From the NCBI GenBank assembly GCA_949287305.1, contig CASEFX010000008.1:1-64000 (forward strand): 64,000 nt of DNA, read 5' to 3'. The notes below the pieces were generated by a model that saw only the letters and a list, made by a program, of their open reading frames with translations, was not told the origin of the DNA and ran no database searches. This DNA comes from an uncultured Sutterella sp. (GTDB lineage Bacteria; Pseudomonadota; Gammaproteobacteria; Burkholderiales; Burkholderiaceae_F). The translations under genes and the position numbers were made by a program. This document shows, piece after piece, positions 17,035 through 25,058 of this stretch. Positions within the stretch are counted from its first letter, which is position 1, and each line of letters begins with the position of its first letter.

Positions 17035-18039
17035 TCACTTCACGGTTTCCGCAGTCTTTAAAATGTCCTCGGGAATCTGAATGCCCATCGTTTCGGCCGT
17101 CTTCATGTTGATGAGGACCTTTTCGGCCTTCTGCGACTGAATCGGCATGTCGGCGGGCTTCTTTTTGCCGTCGAGAATGTCGGCGCCCATGGCGCCCGTC
17201 ATCTTGCCGAGCGTGTAGTAGTCCACCGCGATCGAGGCGAGGCAGCCCGCGCGGACCATGCCGCCTTCGCCCGCCACCGTCGGAATGCCCGCCTCAAAGA
17301 CGGACTTCATGAGAACCGGCACGGCGCTCGCGATGATGTTGTCGGTCGGAAGGTAGATGCCGCCCACCTTGCCCTTGAGGCTCGCCACGGCCTGCTGAAT
17401 GTCGTTGACGCTCGAGACGGAGGCTTCGACGACTTCCACGCCCGCGGCGGACGCGGCCTTCTTGAGAAGTTCGATCTGATAGGTCGAGTTGATTTCACTC
17501 GAATTGAAGATCGTCCCGATCGCCTTGGCGTCCGGAGCGAACTTCATGAGAAGCTGGAATTGTTCGGCGACGGGATTGATGTCGGAGACGCCCGTGACGT
17601 TACCGCCGGGCTTTTCGTTCGAGGCGACGAGTTTGGCGACCTCGAAGTTCGTGACGGCGGTCGCGACGATCGGCGTCGTCTTCGTGGCGGCGGCGAGCGT
17701 CTGCGCGGCGGGCGTCGCGATCGCGAAGAGAATCTTGGAATCGTTCGAGACGAAGCGCGCCGCGATGTTCTGCAGGTTCGACTGGTCGGCCTGCGCGTTC
17801 TGGCGGTCGATCGTCACGTTGACGCCTTCCTTGTAGCCGCGCTCGGCGAGCGCGTCGACGATCCCGCGGTTCGCGGCGTCAAGCGCCTCGTGTTCCACGA
17901 GCTGCACGATCCCGATGGGTATGAGTGTCTTGCCGCCCTGCGAGGCGGCCTCTTCCTTGCCGCACCCCGTGAGCCCGCCCACGATGGCGGAGCCCGTGAG
18001 GGCCACGGCGACGGCAATCAAACTGCGGCGTCCGATCAT
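17035..18039 (-). CDS. ABC transporter substrate-binding lipoprotein (PF04392)
   Basis: The 334-residue product has a lipoprotein signal peptide (LTGC, Cys26) and the two-lobed fold of the ABC_sub_bind family, with IGIVQLVEHEALD at the start and TKTTPIVATAVTNFE, GVSDINPVAEQ and GGIYLPTDNIIAS later. Related proteins bind tryptophan or tyrosine, but the residue pattern here does not let me name the ligand. It is the first gene of the importer operon, and the leader upstream has no recognisable T-box or other amino-acid sensor. Confidence 0.88.
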   Translation of the reverse strand: MIGRRSLIAVAVALTGSAIVGGLTGCGKEEAASQGGKTLIPIGIVQLVEHEALDAANRGIVDALAERGYKEGVNVTIDRQNAQADQSNLQNIAARFVSNDSKILFAIATPAAQTLAAATKTTPIVATAVTNFEVAKLVASNEKPGGNVTGVSDINPVAEQFQLLMKFAPDAKAIGTIFNSSEINSTYQIELLKKAASAAGVEVVEASVSSVNDIQQAVASLKGKVGGIYLPTDNIIASAVPVLMKSVFEAGIPTVAGEGGMVRAGCLASIAVDYYTLGKMTGAMGADILDGKKKPADMPIQSQKAEKVLINMKTAETMGIQIPEDILKTAETVK

Positions 18040-18665
18040 ATGTTTTCCTCTTTTCGGTCGAATGGTTCGGCAAGCCCCTTCCCATCCTGAGAGAGGGGCT
18101 TTCAGTCATTATTGAAGGAAGCGTGAAAAAAGGGGAAGGCTCTAGAAGATGAGGCTTAGAACTTTGTGCCTACCGTCTTTAAGGAAACGCAAGGAACCCG
18201 CCGTATTCCTTCAAAAAAATGGAGAGGAACTGATTTTTCCCCGCCAACCTATCGGTCCGACAAAAAGTTTGAACGCTCTCCAAGGCGTTGCCAGGTTCAC
18301 AAAACCGCAAAGCCAGCCTCAGGTGTCCTAGTTTTGACGCTCGCCTTCGACGCCCTCTTTTTTCACCGGCTTTTCGGCACGGACGTGCTCCGCGACGAGG
18401 AAAAGAACGGGCTTCTCCAGCTCATGCACAGGCTCGCGCAGGGAGAGGCCCGGATCGTCGAGTGCCGCGGGCGGGATCCGGAAAAGAAGGGAAATTCTCC
18501 CGACTAAAAATACGTGTTCTCACTTATCTTTAATGCGTATTTCTGACTAGTCTTTTCAAGCCTTCCGAGCCGATCGGTTTGAGGTCTCCGAAAACGGAAA
18601 AATTTCTTCCTTTTCTACATACGGACTAACCCGCAAACCCCCTCGCCGTGAAGCTATCCCTTTGC
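18040..18665. other. Long spacer without a convincing intact gene
   Basis: Between the importer and the DMT permease about 0.6 kb shows no intact gene. Open frames here are short and lack start signals, apart from a possible protein remnant at 18333-18507 described separately. Base composition is lower in GC than in the surrounding genes, as expected for non-coding DNA. Confidence 0.5.
18333..18507 (+). pseudogene. Possible remnant of an Rpn-type nuclease gene
   Basis: In one frame the sequence reads FDALFFHRLFGTDV, then EEKNGLLQLMHRLAQGEARI, then a short tail to a stop. The spacing of Phe, LeuPhe, AsnxxLeuLeu and Ile resembles the start of the Rpn family of PD-(D/E)XK transposase-like nucleases as I remember it. 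It has no start signal and only about 58 codons. This is a weak call and could be coincidence. Confidence 0.2.
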
Positions 18666-18837
18666 TATGATCCGAGTCGACCGAAATCGGATGTTTTGCC
18701 TAGTCGAACAACGATCGGTCAGGCGCCCGACGACGGGCGCCGCAGACCGCGGGGGCGGCGCCACAACCTTCACAAACAGTCGTCCCTCTTAAAACGCACG
18801 CGGGTGAAAGGCGCGTGCCAATGGGCTGTCTTTTTAC
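18666..18837 (+). promoter_or_regulatory. Structured leader of DMT permease
   Basis: A possible -10 (TATGAT, 18666-18671) is followed by two mutually exclusive hairpins. The first pairs 18722-18729 with 18734-18741 around the tetraloop ACGA (8 bp perfect). The second pairs 18736-18743 with 18755-18762 (8 bp perfect). A third stem, GCACGC/GCGTGC, encloses the AAAGG Shine-Dalgarno near 18807. Neither of the first two is followed by a T-tract, so translational rather than transcriptional control would be the likelier mode. An ACGR tetraloop is the hallmark of the guanidine-II riboswitch, but the required second ACGR hairpin is not seen. Confidence 0.35.
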
Positions 18838-18841
18838 ATGA
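18821..18841 (+). CDS. Possible six-codon leader peptide
   Basis: AAAGG at 18807 precedes an ATG at 18821 that opens the reading frame MGCLFT and stops with TGA at 18839-18841. That stop overlaps the ATG of the DMT permease gene as ATGA. The permease start itself has no Shine-Dalgarno, so translation could depend on this minicistron by coupling. With only six codons this is a suggestion, not a proven gene. Confidence 0.3.
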   Translation: MGCLFT

Positions 18842-19842
18842 TTTTAGGTGTCCTGCTCGGCGTCGCCGCCGGAGCGCTCTGGGGGCTCATTTACATCGCC
18901 CCGCTTCTCCTTCCGGAGTACAACCCCGTGCTCATCGCACTGGGCCGATTCATCGCTTTCGGGGTCGTTTCGCTCCCCTGTCTTCTCTTTTTCCGACAGG
19001 AACTGCGAAAGTTCACCCGAGCGGACGTCATCGAGGCGTTCCGACTTCCCTTCTTCGGAAACGTCATCTTCTACTGTCTTCTCACGATCTGCATCCGTCT
19101 CGCGGGCGCGCCGCTCGCGGGCATGTTCATGGCCGTGATCCCCGTGCTCGTCGCCATCGTCTCGAACATCCGCTATCAGCGTGAAGGCCGCGGCATTTCC
19201 TGGGGTGCGATTCTGCCGCCCTTGTGCGTCATCTTCGCGGGCCTCGTCATCGCGAACTGGACCGAATTCGAATACATGCAGCGCTCGGGTCAGGCCACGG
19301 GTCTGGAATTCTGGATCGGCGTCGCCTTCGGCATCGCCGCCGTGATCGCCTGGACGTGGTTCTCCATCAAGAACGCCGACTGGCTTCTCACGCATCCGCT
19401 TCACAGCTCCAAGGCCTGGACGGCCCTTCAGGGCGTGACGGTTCTTCCCGTGGCGGTGCTTCTCTTCGTCATCGCCGCCTGGCCGCTCGGCTTCATGGAC
19501 GTCTCCCAGGGCACTTTCGGTGCCGATCCGATCCGCTTCCTCTGGGTCGCGCTCATGATCGGCTTCCTCTGCAGCTGGGTCGCCATGCTCGCCTGGAACG
19601 AAATGAGCCAGCGTCTTCCCGCCGCGCTCGGCGGACAGCTCATCGTCTTCGAATCGGTTTCGTCCGTCATCTACGCCCTCATTTACCGAGGCGAATGGCC
19701 GACCCTTACGATGACGATCGGCTTCTTCATTCTCATGGCGGGCGTCATGGGGTCGCTGCACGTCTTCCGCAACACCAAGGAACTCGCCGCCCCGAAGCCC
19801 AAGGCGCTCGCGCACCGTCGCGCCGCCGGTCAGAAGGCCTGA
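18838..19842 (+). CDS. DMT superfamily (EamA-type) permease
   Basis: This 334-residue protein has ten hydrophobic segments in two halves. The first half begins MILGVLLGVAAGALWGL and the second holds GVAFGIAAVIAWTWFSIKNA, the two-EamA-domain layout of drug/metabolite exporters. A short basic tail follows the last membrane segment. Substrate is unknown. The start codon lacks a Shine-Dalgarno sequence and overlaps a possible leader peptide stop, so expression may depend on the upstream leader. A bidirectional terminator follows the gene. Confidence 0.85.
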   Translation: MILGVLLGVAAGALWGLIYIAPLLLPEYNPVLIALGRFIAFGVVSLPCLLFFRQELRKFTRADVIEAFRLPFFGNVIFYCLLTICIRLAGAPLAGMFMAVIPVLVAIVSNIRYQREGRGISWGAILPPLCVIFAGLVIANWTEFEYMQRSGQATGLEFWIGVAFGIAAVIAWTWFSIKNADWLLTHPLHSSKAWTALQGVTVLPVAVLLFVIAAWPLGFMDVSQGTFGADPIRFLWVALMIGFLCSWVAMLAWNEMSQRLPAALGGQLIVFESVSSVIYALIYRGEWPTLTMTIGFFILMAGVMGSLHVFRNTKELAAPKPKALAHRRAAGQKA

Positions 19843-19865
19843 GAATTTCATTTCTCCTTACTAAA

Positions 19866-19895
19866 GAGCCCGTGCGCCTCTCGGCGTCACGGGCT
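19866..19895. terminator. Bidirectional terminator
   Basis: GAGCCCGTG pairs with CACGGGCTT around a loop, with A-rich and T-rich flanks. It lies between two convergent genes (DMT permease and FAH-family protein). Confidence 0.75.
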
Positions 19896-19924
19896 TCTTA
19901 TTGCCGTCGGATCGGCGTCTTTCG

Positions 19925-20623
19925 TCAGACGATTTCGACGTTGAGGGATCCCACGCCGTTGACGCCGGCGCGGATGCGGTCGCCCGCGCGGACGTTCCCG
20001 GCGCCACCGGGCGTGCCCGTGAAGACGAGGTCGCCCGGCGCGAGCGTCACGAAGCGCGAGAGTTCCGCGATGAGATCAAAGGGATCGAAGATCATCTCGT
20101 CGGTGTTTCCAGACTGGCGCTTCTGATTGTTGACGTAGAGCCACAGATCGACGGGGTCGGGGTACGGCACGCGGGTCTTGGGACGAACGTGCGTGACGGG
20201 CGCGGCCCCTTCGAAATTCTTGCCGAAGGTCCAGGGACGGCCCTTGGCGGCCGCTTCGCGCACGAGGTCGCGACGCGTGAAGTCGATCCCGGCGCACCAG
20301 CCCCAGACGGCGTCCTCGGCCTCTTCGCGCGTAAGGTTGCGCCCGCCCTTCGAGAGCGCGGCGACGAGTTCGACCTCGTGCTCGAAGGCCTCGGTTTCGG
20401 GCGGCACGGCGATCTTGATCGTTTCCTTTTCGGCAACGGGACGGACCATGTCGGCCGCCTTCATGAAGAAGAAGGGCGACTCGGGCGCGGCCGCGCCGTT
20501 TTCCTCGGCGTGCGCGCGGAAGTTTCGCGCCACGCAGTAGACGCGGTGGACAGGGAAGAATTCGTAGCGTTCGCCTTCGACCGGAATCACGGGCATGGGA
20601 GGCGGAGCAAAGAGAAACGGCAT
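19925..20623 (-). CDS. Fumarylacetoacetate hydrolase family protein
   Basis: This 232-residue protein has the FAH catalytic fold. Near the N terminus is CVARNFRAHAEE, matching the RNYxxH family signature. The metal-binding acidic motif is FEHEVELV, and ITxTRRD-like GIDFTRRDLV and FTGTPGGAG follow. The size fits the small single-domain branch (YcgM-like) that hydrolyses acylpyruvates or decarboxylates oxaloacetate. The exact substrate is not determined. It is a single-gene unit facing a terminator. Confidence 0.9.
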   Translation of the reverse strand: MPFLFAPPPMPVIPVEGERYEFFPVHRVYCVARNFRAHAEENGAAAPESPFFFMKAADMVRPVAEKETIKIAVPPETEAFEHEVELVAALSKGGRNLTREEAEDAVWGWCAGIDFTRRDLVREAAAKGRPWTFGKNFEGAAPVTHVRPKTRVPYPDPVDLWLYVNNQKRQSGNTDEMIFDPFDLIAELSRFVTLAPGDLVFTGTPGGAGNVRAGDRIRAGVNGVGSLNVEIV

Positions 20624-20848
20624 GGATCGTCCTTTGAGGATGATGGGTTCGGGGTGGTCATTCTAACCGAGCCGACCGTTGCGCGCGACGCAGTCGAACG
20701 CCGTCCGTCTCGGGACGCTTTCTCGCCGCACGGTGACATTTGCTTGCATCTTCACGCCCTTGTCACGGCAAATATGCCCAGAACCCCGTGCGCTCCGCTA
20801 CAATTCAGAGACTCTGCCATTCATAGACCCAACCAAAAAGGGATCGTC

Positions 20849-21688
20849 ATGTCGAATCAGAACGCGCCGCACCGCGTGCCGCTCTCCGAACTCGGTCAGC
20901 GCCGCATCCAGGCCGTAAAATCCAAGGGGATCTACGTTCTCCCCAACGCCTTCACCGCCGCGGCGCTCTTCGCCGCCTTCTACGGGATCATCCAGGCGAT
21001 GAACGGAGATTTCGGAACGGCCGCCGTCGCCGTCTTCTTCTCCATGATGTTCGACGGCATGGACGGTCGCGTCGCCCGCCTCACGCACACGCAAAGCGAA
21101 TTCGGCGTCCAGATGGACAGTCTCGCCGACGCGGTCTCCTTCGGGATCGCCCCGGCCCTCATCGTCTACGAATACGCGCTCGTCGACCTCGGCAAGCTCG
21201 GTTGGGCGACGGCCTTCATCTACGCGCTCTGCGCGATTCTTCGTCTCGCCCGCTTCAACTGCAACGTGGGCGTCGTAAGCAAGAACTACTTCCAGGGCCT
21301 TCCGAGCCCGGCCGCCGCGGCGCTCGTCTGCGGCTTCGTGTGGCTCGGCGTCGAGAACAAGCTCCCGGAATTCGTCGTCGATCACCGCTCGTGGCTTGCG
21401 CTCATCGTCACCTTCTACGCGGGCCTCACGATGGTCTGCAACGCCCCCTTCTTCTCCGGCAAGTCCTACGCCGTCGTGCGCACGATCCCCTTCTGGGTGA
21501 TCGCCGTGGGGTCGCTTCTCTTCATCGTGGCGTCGAGCAATCCGTCGCTTTCGATCTTCATCCTCTTCTGCATCTACGCCGTTTCGGGCTTTGCCTATCA
21601 GTTCTGGCTCTACTGGACGGGTCGTCCCAATCCGGTTCTGCAGGACATCGAAGCGCATCAGCAGGAAACGGAAGAACACGCCGCCTGA
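20849..21688 (+). CDS. pssA: CDP-diacylglycerol--serine O-phosphatidyltransferase
   Basis: PssA makes phosphatidylserine, the precursor of phosphatidylethanolamine, in the inner membrane. The 279-residue protein has about eight hydrophobic segments and the complete CDP-alcohol phosphatidyltransferase motif, DGMDGRVAR, then eight residues, G, three residues, D, three residues, D (through MDSLAD). I start at MSNQNAPHRV, where GGGATCGTC precedes the ATG; longer in-frame extensions run back through antisense DNA of the FAH gene. Psd, the next enzyme of the pathway, is encoded nearby at 22524-23171. Confidence 0.94.
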   Translation: MSNQNAPHRVPLSELGQRRIQAVKSKGIYVLPNAFTAAALFAAFYGIIQAMNGDFGTAAVAVFFSMMFDGMDGRVARLTHTQSEFGVQMDSLADAVSFGIAPALIVYEYALVDLGKLGWATAFIYALCAILRLARFNCNVGVVSKNYFQGLPSPAAAALVCGFVWLGVENKLPEFVVDHRSWLALIVTFYAGLTMVCNAPFFSGKSYAVVRTIPFWVIAVGSLLFIVASSNPSLSIFILFCIYAVSGFAYQFWLYWTGRPNPVLQDIEAHQQETEEHAA

Positions 21689-21718
21689 GGCCGGCGGTCT
21701 TCCCCACCGACACGAACA

Positions 21719-21755
21719 GGAACGGCGCGGCCCCTCGGGGTTCGCGCCGTTTTTC
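21719..21755 (+). terminator. Terminator after pssA
   Basis: AACGGCGCGGCCCC pairs with GGGGTTCGCGCCGTT and is followed by TTTTT. It ends six bases before the next gene's ATG, so that gene probably depends on read-through or a promoter inside the hairpin region. Confidence 0.75.
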
Positions 21756-21760
21756 CGATC

Positions 21761-22438
21761 ATGCCCCACGACGCCTTTTCCTTCGAACTTCTCCTCGCGC
21801 TCTCCCGTACGCCGCAGACGGCGGAGGCCATCCGCCGCAAACTCTCCGACCGGGGCGTGCGCGCGCCCTTGCGCTCGATTCAGACGAAACTCGAGCGCCT
21901 CGCCGAGTATCCGCGCTATCCGATCGTGATCGACCGCTCGGAAGCGCCCTTCACCTACGCCTGGCGCGAGCGCGCTCCCGCCCTGACGGTACCGGGCGAG
22001 GACGAGGCGGAGCGTCTTCTCGAAGCCCTCTCGCGGGCCTTCGCCGCGAAGCGCCAGCCCCTCTACCGCGACGTCGTGCCGCTTGAGCGCCGCATCGACC
22101 GCTTCCCGGTAATTCTCGAAGAAAGCGACGAACCGTCCGACAAGATTTCCCCTCTCGTCTTCTCGCGCGTACTCGAAGCCATCCGAGGACAGCGCCTGAT
22201 CGCCGCGACGGTGCTCTTTGAAAAAGCCCCCGTCCGGCGCGGCCGTTATCTGCGCCCGCTCGGCCTTGTTGCCCGTCCCGCGGGCTTTGCGCTCATCGCC
22301 GTCGACGAAGAAAACCGATCCGTGCGCGTGGAGCTTTCGCGCCTCGAATCGGTAAAGATTCTTCTTTCCTACCTGCCGCTCCCCGACGGAGTCGAATCGA
22401 ATCTCGAGCGGGCCGCGGCTTCGGCCGTTCCGCTCTGA
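21761..22438 (+). CDS. WYL-domain putative regulator
   Basis: This 225-residue protein starts with a short helix-turn-helix-like segment (AEAIRRKLSDRGVRAPLRSIQTKLERL, about 20-50). It carries a WYL-like domain from about residue 120, with LEAIRGQRLIAATVLF, RPLGLVARPAGFALIAV and a closing SRLESVKIL. This layout fits DeoR/YafY-type transcription factors that sense a ligand through the WYL domain. The WYL triad is partly diverged, so the call is moderate. It follows pssA immediately after its terminator. Target genes are unknown. Confidence 0.65.
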   Translation: MPHDAFSFELLLALSRTPQTAEAIRRKLSDRGVRAPLRSIQTKLERLAEYPRYPIVIDRSEAPFTYAWRERAPALTVPGEDEAERLLEALSRAFAAKRQPLYRDVVPLERRIDRFPVILEESDEPSDKISPLVFSRVLEAIRGQRLIAATVLFEKAPVRRGRYLRPLGLVARPAGFALIAVDEENRSVRVELSRLESVKILLSYLPLPDGVESNLERAAASAVPL

Positions 22439-22460
22439 TTTTCCGGTCGCCCGCATACAG

Positions 22461-22500
22461 AAAAGGTTCGCTCCCCGTCGAGGAAAGCGAACCTTTTTGT
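22461..22500. terminator. Bidirectional terminator
   Basis: AAAAGGTTCGCT pairs with AGCGAACCTTTTT, with A- and T-tracts on the two sides. It separates the convergent WYL and psd genes. Confidence 0.85.
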
Positions 22501-22523
22501 TTTGTCGGAACTGACGCAGACCG

Positions 22524-23171
22524 TCAGATGCGCGCGATCGTCGAGAGAACGCCCGTCACCTTGTCGCCGATCGTGACCTTCACTTCGGCGTCGGTCGGCA
22601 GGAACACGTCCACGCGGGAGCCGAAGCGGATGAAGCCGTAGCGCTGACCGCGCTCGAGGCGGTCGCCTTCCTGCGTGTAGCAGAGAATGCGGCGGGCGAC
22701 GAGGCCGGCCACCTGCACGAAGGTGATTCGGCGGCCGTCGTCCATGCGGACCGTCACGGCGTTGCGTTCGTTTTCGGTCGAAGCCTTGTCGAGGTCGGCG
22801 TTCACGAAGGTGCCCGGCGTGTAGCGGACCGTTTCGACGGTGCCCGAAACCGGCGCCTTCTGGCTGTGAACGTTGAAGACGTTCATGAAGATCGAAATCT
22901 TGAGCGCTTCTTCGCCCGTCACGGGGTCTTGAGCGCGCTCGACCTTGCAGACGCGTCCGTCGACCGGGCTCACCACGGCGCGCTCGTCAAGCGGCAGTTC
23001 GCGCACGGGATCGCGGAAGAACTGGAAGCTGAAGAGGAAGAGAAGCAGAAAGACGTGTCCGAGGAAGTCCCAGTCGATCACCCAGTAGAAAAGGAGAGCG
23101 ACGACGGCGAGGCCCGTCAAAATGGGCCAGCCTTCGCGGGCGATGATGGGATACGGAGGGAGTTTGTTCAC
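22524..23171 (-). CDS. psd: Phosphatidylserine decarboxylase
   Basis: Psd converts phosphatidylserine to phosphatidylethanolamine using a pyruvoyl group made by self-cleavage. The 215-residue product is the short proenzyme type, with an N-terminal membrane segment ([20 protein letters not shown]), SPVDGRV, the [11 protein letters not shown] substrate-site motif and the cleavage site FGSRVD (Gly184-Ser185). I chose the GTG at 23171 because GGAG lies nine bases upstream and the family starts there; an upstream ATG would add about 43 unrelated residues. The gene is head-to-head with an unknown membrane protein. Confidence 0.93.
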   Translation of the reverse strand: MNKLPPYPIIAREGWPILTGLAVVALLFYWVIDWDFLGHVFLLLFLFSFQFFRDPVRELPLDERAVVSPVDGRVCKVERAQDPVTGEEALKISIFMNVFNVHSQKAPVSGTVETVRYTPGTFVNADLDKASTENERNAVTVRMDDGRRITFVQVAGLVARRILCYTQEGDRLERGQRYGFIRFGSRVDVFLPTDAEVKVTIGDKVTGVLSTIARI

Positions 23172-23317
23172 TGTGGGATGCTCCAATGAGAGACCCGCGG
23201 GCGGTTGCGCCCGAGTGCGGGAACGATGGATGGAGGATTGTACCAAAGTGCGGCGCCCATCAACAGCTCTCCTTCGCGTACAATGCGCAACCAAATCCAA
23301 CCGACTTCCATTCTTCC

Positions 23318-23878
23318 ATGACCAGCTCGATCACCTTTCTCGTCGTCGCCCTCGCGCTCGCCCTCGGTCTCTACCAGATCTTCCGCGCGCTCAAACTTTT
23401 CAAAAAGCCCAATCTTCTGAAGAATCACGCCGCGGGCGTCTATGAACTCCCCGAGGAGGAGCGAAACCGCGTCTTCGGCGGCCGCGATCCCGAAGAGGTC
23501 GTTTCGGTCGAAGTGCTCAAGACCGTTTTGAAGACGGGCAAGGTTCCCGTCCTCAAGGAAACGCCCGTCATGGCCCTTCCGACCATCACGCGCTCGCGTC
23601 TGCAGATGCTCATGGTCTTCGGCTGGGGCGCGGCGCTCGTTCTGCTCTACATCTACCTGCTTCTCAATCCCTCGGCGCTCGACATCGACCCGATCATCTT
23701 TCACACCTTCTCGGTCGCCCTCGTTCTGATTCTCGCGGGCGCGGGGCTCAACGCCGTCGCCATGCTGCGCGTCGTGCTCATTCACTACTGGATTGCGGAG
23801 CGCTGCATCGAGGCGGGGCTTGCCAAGCCCGAGGACATCGCCCCCAAGGCGGAGGAAAAGAAGCGCTTCGGCCGCTGA
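23318..23878 (+). CDS. Unrecognised inner membrane protein
   Basis: This 186-residue protein has an N-terminal membrane segment ([18 protein letters not shown]). A soluble stretch of about 75 residues follows, containing [18 protein letters not shown]. Then come two close hydrophobic segments at about 110-165 and a charged C terminus. I do not recognise a family. I start at [10 protein letters not shown] because longer in-frame starts run through the divergent promoter region. It lies divergent from psd, 146 bases away, and is closed by a terminator, so it is a single-gene unit. Confidence 0.6.
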   Translation: MTSSITFLVVALALALGLYQIFRALKLFKKPNLLKNHAAGVYELPEEERNRVFGGRDPEEVVSVEVLKTVLKTGKVPVLKETPVMALPTITRSRLQMLMVFGWGAALVLLYIYLLLNPSALDIDPIIFHTFSVALVLILAGAGLNAVAMLRVVLIHYWIAERCIEAGLAKPEDIAPKAEEKKRFGR

Positions 23879-23902
23879 TTCTTTTCCTGCCCCACCAAAA
23901 AC

Positions 23903-23938
23903 CACGCCCCCGAAGGAGTTTTTCCCGCGGGGGCGTTT
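23903..23938 (+). terminator. Terminator after the membrane protein gene
   Basis: ACGCCCCCG pairs with CGGGGGCGT, followed by TTTTCG. It stands between convergent genes. Confidence 0.8.
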
Positions 23939-23959
23939 TCGTCGGTCACGCTGAAGGGA

Positions 23960-24859
23960 TCAGCGGCGGACGACGAGGAGCGGCACCTTGCATTCGGCCG
24001 CGATGTGCATGGCGGTCGAGCCGAGGACGGCCGACTTGAAGTTGCCGTAGCCGTGCGAGCCGATCACGAGGAGATCGAGTTCGTCCTTCGCGTATTTGGC
24101 GATGGCTTCGCTCGGGAAGCCCCTGAGCTTTTCCGCCTGCACGGGAACGTCCGCCTTCTCAAAGCGTTCGAGAACCGGCGCGACGGTCTTTTCGAACTCT
24201 TCGGCCGTGCTCTTTTCGAACTCTTCCGTCGTGACGGTCGGCATCACGTATTCGACGCTCGTCGTCGCCACGAGGGTCTCGTAGTCGCGCACGACGTGGA
24301 GCACCCGGAAGTCCGGATCGGCGCCGAAGAAGTCCTTGTGCGCGAGCACGTAGTCGGTCGCGGCTTCGCCGTAGGCCGAACCGTCGACCGCGATCCCGAC
24401 GCGCAGGCGGTCGCCCGTCGCTGGAACTTCATCGCGCAGCAGAAGAAGCGGACGCTTCGATTCGGCAAGGACCGCATTCGAGACGGAACCGAGGAAGAGA
24501 CTCTTCCAGAGGGACTGGCCGCGCGAACCCATGACGATGAGGTCGGCGTCGAGATCCTCGGCTTCCTTGGCGATCACCTTGCCGGGTTCGCCCCCGCGGA
24601 CGATTTCCTTGGCCGTAAAGCCCGCGGCGCGGATTTCCCCGCGAAGCGACTCGAAGACGCGCTCCCCTTCGGTGCGGTAATAGGATTCGAGCGACTCGAG
24701 CGAGAGCATCTCCACGATACGCTGCGGAACGACGTTCTGCACGGTGAGCAGTTCGATCTCGGGATTCTTCCCGAGCATCGTTTCGCGCCCGGCCAAAAAG
24801 CGCACGGCGGCGCGGCTGCTCGCACTGCCGTCGACGGGCACGAGAATTCGCATGGTCAT
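23960..24859 (-). CDS. Tandem-domain universal stress protein
   Basis: The 299-residue protein holds two UspA-type domains, each about 150 residues. The first starts at MRILVPVDGSASS and ends with the nucleotide-binding signature GSRGQSLWKSLFLGSVSN. The second ends with GSHGYGNFKSAVLGST. Both retain the Gly-x2-Gly-x9-Gly-Ser/Thr pattern of ATP-binding members. I start at the ATG at 24859 because AGGAGG precedes it by five bases; the next Met, two codons later, is the alternative. Such proteins support survival in stress, starvation or hypoxia. It is divergent from hslO. Confidence 0.9.
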   Translation of the reverse strand: MTMRILVPVDGSASSRAAVRFLAGRETMLGKNPEIELLTVQNVVPQRIVEMLSLESLESYYRTEGERVFESLRGEIRAAGFTAKEIVRGGEPGKVIAKEAEDLDADLIVMGSRGQSLWKSLFLGSVSNAVLAESKRPLLLLRDEVPATGDRLRVGIAVDGSAYGEAATDYVLAHKDFFGADPDFRVLHVVRDYETLVATTSVEYVMPTVTTEEFEKSTAEEFEKTVAPVLERFEKADVPVQAEKLRGFPSEAIAKYAKDELDLLVIGSHGYGNFKSAVLGSTAMHIAAECKVPLLVVRR

Positions 24860-24993
24860 GATTTCCTCCTTTGGAGTGGTTGCGGGAGCGGAAATTTCCG
24901 CCGCCCCGGGCAAAACGCGAAAACTTTGCGTCTTGGTTTCATTGTAGCCCGAAGGTCCGACGCATTCGAAGAAAAAAGTTTTCTTCTCCCCGA

Positions 24994-25023
24994 CTTGAGA
25001 TTTCGGCCGGGAACCCCCATATA
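24994..25023 (+). promoter_or_regulatory. Sigma32-type promoter for hslO
   Basis: CTTGAG (24994-24999) is followed after 15 bases by CCCCATATA (25015-25023). This closely matches the RpoH consensus of CTTGAA and CCCCATnTA with 13-15 bases between. It ends 35 bases before the hslO start codon. Since Hsp33 is a heat-shock and oxidative-stress chaperone, the match fits its biology. Confidence 0.72.
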
Positions 25024-25058
25024 AGAGGGAAACACATCTGGCCTTTAGGCAAATTCGT

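Noticed and set aside
18722..18741. Guanidine-II (mini-ykkC) riboswitch
   Set aside because: One stem with an ACGA loop is present, but the second ACGR-loop stem that defines the class was not found within the leader. A single GC-rich stem with this loop can arise by chance, so only a generic structured leader is reported.
20798..22456. A 552-codon minus-strand frame across pssA and the WYL gene
   Set aside because: It is antisense to a complete CDP-alcohol phosphatidyltransferase and to the WYL gene, crosses a terminator, and has a charge-rich shadow composition.
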